Part shown: one piece after another, positions 55,869-64,000 of the stretch
Position numbering within the stretch: the stretch's first letter is position 1
Layout of the letters: each line of letters opens with the position of its first letter
DNA from: Micromussa lordhowensis
Lineage: Eukaryota > Cnidaria > Anthozoa > Scleractinia > Lobophylliidae
DNA length: 64,000 nucleotides
Direction of reading: 5' to 3'
NCBI GenBank assembly: GCA_964020085.1
Contig: OZ026604.1
Span: 16,885,858 to 16,949,857 of the forward strand
Position numbers and translations under genes: made by a program
Notes under the pieces: model-generated
The model's input: the letters and a program-made list of their open reading frames with translations, nothing else
The model's database searches: none
What the model was told of the DNA's origin: nothing

Positions 55869-58800
55869 TTAGACATCATACACCATCACTAGACATCATA
55901 CACCATCACTAGACATCATACGCCATCACTAGACATCATACACCATAATTAGACATCCTACACCATCACTAGACATCATAGACCATCACTAGACATCATA
56001 CACCATCAGTAGACATCCTACACCATTACTAGACATCATACACCATCACTAGACATCATACACCATAACTAGACATCCTACACCATCACTAGACATCATT
56101 CACCATCACTAGACATCATACACCATCACTAGACATCCTACACCATTACTAGACATCATACACCATCACTAGACATCATAGACCATAACTAGACATCCTA
56201 CACCATCACTAGACATCATTCACCATCACTAGACATCATACACCATCACTAGACATCATACACCATCACTAGACATCATACACCATCACTAGACATCATA
56301 CACCATCACTAGACATCCTACACCATCACTAGACATCCTACACCATCACTAGACATCCTACACCATCACTAGACATCCTACACCATCACTAGACATCATT
56401 CACCATCACTAGACATCATACACCATCACTAGACATCATACACCATCACTAGACATCATACACCATCACTAGACATCATACACCATCACTAGACATCCTA
56501 CACCATCACTAGACATCCTACACCATCACTACACATCATGCACCATCACTATACATCATACACCATCACTAGACATCATACACCATCACTATACATCATA
56601 CACCATCACTAGACATCATACACCATCACTAGACATCATACACCATCACTAGACATCATACACCATCACTAGACATCATACACCATCACTAGACATCATA
56701 CACCATCACTAGACATCCTACACCATCACTAGACATCGTACACCATCACTAGACATCATACACCATCACTAGACATCATACACCATCACTAGACATCCTA
56801 CACCATCACTAGACATCCTACACCATCACTACACATCATACACCATCACTAGACATCGTACACCATCACTAGACATCATTCACCATCACTAGACATCATA
56901 CACCATCACTAGACATCATACACCATCACTAGACATCATACACCATCACTATACATCATACACCATCACTAGACATCATACACCATCACTATACATCATA
57001 CACCATCACTAGACATCATTCACCATCACTAGACATCATACACCATCACTAGACATCATACACCATCACTATACATCATACACCATCACTAGACATCATA
57101 CACCATCACTATACATCATACACCATCACTAGACATCATTCACCATCACTAGACATCATACACCATCACTAGACATCCTACACCATCACTAGACATCATA
57201 CACCATCACTACACATCATACACCATCACTAGACATCGTACACCATCACTAGACATCATTCATTATCACTAGACATCATACACCATCACTAGACATCATA
57301 CACCATCACTAGACATCCTACACCATCACTAGACATCATACACCATCACTAGACATCATACACCATCACTAGACATCATACACCATCACTAGACATCATA
57401 CACCATCACTAGACATCATTCACCATCACTAGACATCATACACCATCACTAGACATCCTACACCATCACTAGACATCATACACCATCACTATACATCATA
57501 CACCATCACTAGACATCCTACACCATCACTAGACATCATACACCATCACTAGACATCATACACCATCACTAGACATCATACACCATCACTAGACATCATA
57601 CACCATCACTAGACATCATACACCATCACTAGACATCATAAACCATCACTAGACATCCTACACCATCACTAGACATCATACACCATCACTAGACATCATA
57701 CACCATCACTAGACATCGTACACCATCATTAGACATCATTCACCATCACTAGACATCATACACCATCACTAGACATCATACACCATCACTAGACATCCTA
57801 CACCATCACTAGACATCATACACCATCACTACACATCATACACCATCACTAGACATCGTACACCATCACTAGACATCATACACCATCACTAGACATCATA
57901 CACCATCACTAGACATCATACACCATCACTAGACATCCTACACCATCACTAGACATCATACACCATCACTAGACATCATACACCATCACTAGACATCATT
58001 CACCATCACTAGACATCATACACCATCACTAGACATCATTCACCATCACTAGACATCATACACCATCACTAGACATCCTACACCATCACTATACATCATT
58101 CACCATCACTAGACATCATACACCATCACTAGACATCATACACCATCACTAGACATCCTACACCATCACTATACATTATACACCATCACTAGACATCATA
58201 CACCATCACTAGACATCCTACACCATCACTAGACATCATACACCATCACTATACATCATACACCATCACTAGACATCATACACCATCACTAGACATCCTA
58301 CACCATCACTAGACATCATTCACCATCACTAGACATCATACACCATCACTAGACATCCTACACCATCACTAGACATCATACACCATCACTAGACATCCTA
58401 CACCATCACTAGACATCATACACCATCACTAGGCATCCTACACCATCACTAGACATCATACACCATCACTAGACATCATACACCATCACTATACATCATA
58501 CACCATCACTAGACATCCTACACCATCACTAGACATCATTCACCATCACTAGACATCATACACCATCACTAGACATCATACACCATCACTAGACATCATA
58601 CACCATCACTATACATCATACACCATCACTAGACATCATACACCATCACTAGACATCATACACCATCACTAGACATCCTACACCATCACTAGACATCATA
58701 CACCATCACTAGACATCATACACCATCACTAGACATCATACACCATCACTAGACATCATACACCATCACTATACATCATACACCATCACTAGACATCATA

Positions 58801-61055
58801 CACCATCACTAGACATCATACACCATCACTAGACATCATACACCATCACTATACATCATACACCATCACTAGACATCCTACACCATCACTAGACATCATT
58901 CACCATCACTAGACATCATACACCATCACTAGACATCATACACCATCACTAGACATCATACACCATCACTATACATCATACACCATCACTATACATCCTA
59001 CACCATCACTAGACATCCTACACCATCACTAGACATCATTCACCATCACTAGACATCATACACCATCACTAGACATCCTACACCATCACTAGACATCATA
59101 CACCATCACTAGACATCATACACCATCACTAGACATCCTACACCATCACTAGACATCATACACCATCACTAGACATCATACACCATCACTAGACATCATA
59201 CACCATCACTAGACATTATACACCATCACTAGACATCATACACCATCACTAGACATCATACACCATCACTAGACATCCTACACCATCACTAGACATTATA
59301 CACCATCACTAGACATCATACACCATCACTAGACATCCTACACCATCACTAGACATCATACACCATCACTAGACATCATACACCATCACTAGACATCATA
59401 CACCATCACTAGACATCATACACCATCACTAGACATCATACACCATCACTAGACATCATACACCATCACTAGACATCCTACACCATCACTAGACATCATA
59501 CACCATCACTAGACATCATACACCATCACTAGACATCATACACCATCAATAGACATCATTCACCATCACTAGACATCATACACCATCACTAGACATCCTA
59601 CACCATCACTAGACATCATTCACCATCACTAGACATCATACACCATCACTAGACATCCTACACCATTACTAGACATCATACACCATCACTAGACATCATA
59701 GACCATAACTAGACATCCTACACCATCACTAGACATCATTCACCATCACTAGACATCATAGACCATAACTAGACATCCTACACCATCACTAGACATCATA
59801 CACCATCACTAGATATCATACACCATCACTAGACATCCTACACCATCACTAGACATCATACACCATCACTAGACATCATACACCATCACTAGACATCCTA
59901 CACCATCACTAGACATCCTACACCATCACTATACATCATACACCATCACTAGACATCATACACCATCACTATACATCATACACCATCACTAGACATCATA
60001 CACCATCACTAGACATCATACACCATCACTAGACATCCTACACCATCACTAGACATCATACACCATCACTAGACATCATACACCATCACTATACATCATA
60101 CACCATCACTAGACATCCTACACCATTACTAGACATCATACACCATCACTAGACATCATACACCATCACTATACATCATACACCATCACTAGACATCCTA
60201 CACCATCACTAGTCATCATACACCATCACTAGACATCATTCACCATCACTAGACATCATACGCCATCACTAGACATCATACACCATCACTAGACATCATA
60301 CACCATCACTATACATCATACACCATCACTAGACATCATACACCATCACTAGACATCCTACACCATCACTAGACATCATTCACCATCACTAGACATCATA
60401 CACCATCACTATACATCATACACCATCACTAGACATCATACACCATCACTAGACATCCTACACCATCACTAGACATCATACACCATCACTAGACATCATA
60501 CACCATCACTAGGCATCATACACCATCACTAGAAATCATACACCAACACTAGACAACATGCACCATCACTAGACATACACCATCACTAGACATCATACAC
60601 CATCACTAGACATCATACACCATCACTAGACACCATACACCATAACTAGACATCATACACCATCACTAGACATCATACACCATCACTAGACATCATTCAT
60701 CATCACTAGACATCATACACCATCACTAGACATCATACACCATCACTAGACATCATACACCATCACTAGACATCATACACCATCACTAGACACCATACAC
60801 CATAACTAGACATCATACACCATCACTAGACATCATACACCATCACTAGACATCATACACCATCACTAGACATCATTCACCATCACTAGTCATTATACAC
60901 CATCACTAGACATCATACACCATCACTAGACATCATACACCATCACTAGACACCATACACCATAACTAGACATCCTACACCATCACTAGACATCATACAA
61001 CATCACTAGACATCATACACCATCACTAGACATTATCCATTGTCACTAGACATCA

Positions 61056-62640
61056 GTGGATGGATGCAATCTTTTATTTAAACACGGAGCTTTATCAAAT
61101 TAAAACGCACAAGTTAAACTTTGGTTTCCATAAAATCCGTACAATTCCTAATTACGTGCACCACTATTTAATTACAACAAAGTAGATTGAAATATGTTTA
61201 AAAATAGAGTAGTTGTAGATTGAAATATAAGTAAACTTTTTGAAGCAATTACAGAGAGGTGAAACTAACTATTTAGTTGTCTAACTGATGCCGGAAGTAA
61301 AACTGCCGTTTGATATTACGAGCCGCCCTGTTTTGAAGCCTTTGGAGTGTCACCCATTGAATCCCATACTATACAACAGTAAGTGAAATAAGGTTAAATA
61401 ATTGACCTATATAAGACAACAAGGAAATGTTTAACCTCAGAATTCTTAAATTAGAGGTCACTTAATGCCTTATGCTTTGCAAGTGGCCATCCCACGTCAG
61501 GTTCTTATCAATGCTAAAACAGGCCTTTACATCTATATAAAAATAAAAAGTAATCCATATGGGACAAGGAAAGTTCTATATTATCTTCAAGAGCCGCAAT
61601 TCTCTGCCTAGACCCGATTAGCATGAAATCTGTCTTTAACAAATTAAGAGTAAGTTTGTTCACATTGAGCCAGATGGCAATTCCTTTAAGATCCCTAATC
61701 ATTCTATCTTGCAAAACTGGCAGACTCAGTGCAACTGGAGAATGTTAGGTTCGTGTCGTCGCCAAACAATCTCGCCATTCCGTAATCTAAGCATTTGGGC
61801 ATATCATTAACGTAAATCAAAAAGAGCAAAGGTCGCGAAATGGACGCTTGAGGCACCCCATGACAGCTGATCATTTTAGCAGTGGAGGTGAATCCGTTGA
61901 CACAAAACACTTGCCGCCTGTTTGCAAGATATGAATACATCCATACATACATTACTTTATTTACCCTCGGATTTAAGAGTAGCTTATGCAGCTAGTATCT
62001 CCTAGTATTTAACCATAAAACCAGTTAAGAGTACGACCCTCAAACCCAAAAAATTCTAATTTCTTGAGTAGAATTTTGTGATCCACGGTATCGAAGGCCT
62101 TCTTAAGGTCAAGCATAAAACTCCATGAACCATACCCCTATCAATATTGAAACACCAATCATTTGTCATGTCAAGAAGGGCGGACAAGGTTGAATAAAGC
62201 GACCTAAACCCAGACTGGCGAGAATAACTAGCAACGTATTATCCCTGAGATGGCAATAAGTTTGCTCGAAAAGCAGTCTTTCAAAAACACGAGCAATGCT
62301 TGGTAAAATCGAAATAGGTCTGTAGTTATTGGCATTGTTTCTTAAACCGGATTTAAAGAGCGGACAGTCCTTTGCAATTTTCCAATTCCCGGGAAATATA
62401 CACCCGGGGCAATCGAAAAATTAAAGAGTTCCTATAAATACTAGGTGCAAAATCTTACCGGACATTTTATCAAGACCGGTAGCCTTCGCAATTTTGACTG
62501 AATTCAATAACTTCAAGACCTTGGAGGGAGTGATTTTCTTGAATTGGAATCTCGCAGAACTGGCATTTAGTAAGGAAATCTTCTGGCTTACTGCCAATAA
62601 GATCAGATGGAATTTCAGAAGCAAGCCTGGGACGAGATAA
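61056..62640 (-). pseudogene. Decayed non-LTR retrotransposon (CR1/L2-like reverse transcriptase)
   Basis: Minus-strand translation in shifting frames gives reverse transcriptase blocks in the expected order. These are ATGLDKMSGKIL (about 62,470), NWKIAKDCPLFKSGLRNN then NYRPISILPSIARVF (62,290-62,390), QSGFRSLYSTLSALLDMTND (about 62,190), FDTVDHKIL (about 62,080, frame-shifted), GVPQASISRPLLFLIYVNDM and FGDDTNLTFS (61,750-61,860), WLNVNKLTLNLLKT (about 61,650) and IDKNLTWDGHLQS (about 61,500). The family normally has GVPQGSILGP and FADD, so both active-site regions are altered. Frameshifts and stops mean no functional product. The 5' part (endonuclease) is absent. The 3' end abuts the satellite. 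Confidence 0.88.
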
Positions 62641-62648
62641 TCTAATCG

Positions 62649-62775
62649 GCGCGTGTCGCGTGTCGCGGGTAAATTGTCGCGTGTCGCGGGTAAATTGTCG
62701 CGTGTCGCGGGTAAATTGTCGCGGGTCGCGGGTAAATTGTCACGGGTCCGGAAAATTGTCGCGGGTCCGAAAAAT
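62649..62775. repeat. 21-bp GC-rich minisatellite
   Basis: The unit GTAAATTGTCGCGTGTCGCGG repeats every 21 bases (AAATTG at 62,671, 62,692, 62,713, 62,734), then degenerates. It is unusually CpG-rich against its AT-rich surroundings and sits just upstream (in element sense) of the truncated retrotransposon. Confidence 0.85.
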
Positions 62776-64000
62776 TCTAAAAGATATATATTTCGTATTT
62801 TCAGTAGCTTGAAAATAAGCGGATATTAAAGTTAAAATTGTTGTTTATGTCTGTCCTTTTCCGCTCAGTGGGTTTTTGAGTGGGGCGCTTAAATGCGAAA
62901 ATTGATTTGAAGTCCTATGAAATGACTGGAAATGAATCTAAAACTAACAAACGTAATAATAATTTTGATAATAATTTTAATTGCTCCTTGTTTCTGATAT
63001 CTATTCGTCATATGATAAAAACGAAACCACCACGAATATCTGAGACTAAATTGCGAATGACATAATTTGAATCTCATAAAAAGTGGGGGCAAAAGCCCTC
63101 TCAGCCCCTCCCCCTGCGCGGTGCCTGCCTTATACCTTTTACTGGACAAACGTCAGTCTGTCACTCTGCGACAGATGCGAGTGAAGGATACGTTCTAGTG
63201 TCGAAGCGTTCGATTTTTAGAACTCTGTTCCTCGTCTTTTAAAACTTTATACAGTTGCCTATATTTCGTGGTGTTGGTCAGTCTTACGTTGATCATCTGA
63301 TTCAAGAATCTGGCCTTTAGTGAAAGAAACAGCAAAGCCGGAGCTCAATTGTGTTTAAACGGCGTCTGCGTCACAGGTCAGTTGAATCTTTACTTTACTT
63401 TACTTTAATAATTTTACAGCAAATAAATATCTTTGCAATGAACTCGAAGCTAAATCGATCAAGTTTGTACTACTGCCAACGAAATATGTAAAATGTCTTA
63501 TTTATTTGTGCTGTTTTTCACGGAGCCCCATCGATGAGCAATTCTCAAACTTTGCTACTGAGGTTTAAAAATAATATACGATGCAGCGTACACTCCCGCG
63601 ATACCTGAAGATACGGACACATGAATTTAGTGCCAAGCGATGGCTATTGATGAAATTCGGGACCACTTAAGTTTGATTATCGATTGATCATCGCTTGATT
63701 TTTCGATCATCGAGTTTCATCGGTTGTTCAGGTCCTAAAACATAGCAATTGTCTATCTAGCAACGGTATTAACCAGGGCAATTCACAGTATAGATATTAA
63801 ACTTCCGAATTTTCCTCTCAAAAGGTTACCGTATGCCTTCAGGGTGTCTTGCGTCCAAGAGATCTTATACTGATCAAAGTAAAGCATATAGGGCTGGCTA
63901 TCAAACTGTGCCAAGAATTTTGAAATGAAATGAATTGCCGAATTTTTGACGACCACTAATTGCCAGAGCCCTAATCACCTTTTGAAAGCTACAGGTCAAA
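62776..64000. other. Right edge, nothing recognised
   Basis: No coding exon, RNA gene or clear repeat was identified. A TTTAC microsatellite of four to five units lies at about 63,391-63,410, resembling the tail of the SINE family seen elsewhere in the window but with no SINE body next to it. Short open frames at 62,880-63,149 have no domain features. Confidence 0.5.

Larger units (their letters stand above)
27081..61055. repeat. 34-kb satellite array of a 20-bp unit
   Basis: The plus-strand consensus is ATACACCATCACTAGACATC (A8 C7 T4 G1). It repeats about 1,700 times with a 20-base register kept over most of the array. Common variants are CCTACACC, TATACATC, AGAAATC, ATAAACC, CATTCACC, TACGCC and AGACGACATACATC. 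Each unit carries CTAG; because 20 is not a multiple of 3, every frame meets a stop within about 60 bases on both strands, which explains the absence of open frames. The edges (27,081-29,300 and the final 500 bp) are more divergent and the middle (about 30,620-43,000) is most homogeneous, as expected from unequal exchange. Confidence 0.98.

Noticed and set aside
27081..61055. CRISPR-like direct repeats
   Set aside because: Units are contiguous 20-mers without unique spacers, in a eukaryotic context. It is a satellite.
63391..63410. A third SINE at the TTTAC run
   Set aside because: Only the tail-like microsatellite is present; no tRNA head or body sequence adjoins it.

Overview
This is animal nuclear DNA, and an anthozoan cnidarian (coral or sea anemone) is the most likely source. 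The reasons are AT-rich sequence, intron-rich genes whose proteins align with vertebrate orthologues, and a dense load of short palindromic and tRNA-derived repeats of types common in coral genomes. The species cannot be named from the sequence alone.

Left part (1-26,089) holds three genes that I could reconstruct exon by exon. TSEN2 (minus, 13 exons, 1,288-12,573) encodes the catalytic tRNA-splicing endonuclease subunit; all three catalytic residues are present and the last intron is GC-AG. CEP44 (plus, a single uninterrupted exon, 12,754-14,646) encodes a centriole/centrosome protein and shares a 180-bp head-to-head promoter with TSEN2. SMO (minus, 10 exons, 17,420-26,089) encodes Smoothened, the seven-pass Hedgehog-pathway transducer; its cytoplasmic tail is very short. 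CEP44 and SMO converge tail to tail. Introns and spacers contain many foldback/MITE-like elements, two copies of one tRNA-derived SINE (one intact with a 15-bp target duplication and nested in a DNA transposon, one internally deleted), and minisatellites.

Right part (27,081-61,055) is one continuous satellite of about 34 kb, built from roughly 1,700 copies of a 20-bp unit with almost no G on the plus strand. It starts about 1 kb upstream of the SMO start codon and has layered higher-order structure: 80-, 300- and 340-bp super-units, blocks copied 2,780 bp away, and an adjacent tandem duplication of about 3.8-4.1 kb. No coding potential is expected or seen in it.

The satellite ends against a decayed non-LTR retrotransposon (about 61,056-62,640, minus strand) with recognisable reverse transcriptase blocks. 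A 21-bp GC-rich minisatellite follows, then about 1.2 kb with nothing recognisable.

I found no prokaryote-type system, no CRISPR array and no clear new multi-gene system. The most unusual items are the hierarchical satellite beside SMO, the short-tailed Smoothened and the compact TSEN2/CEP44 promoter.
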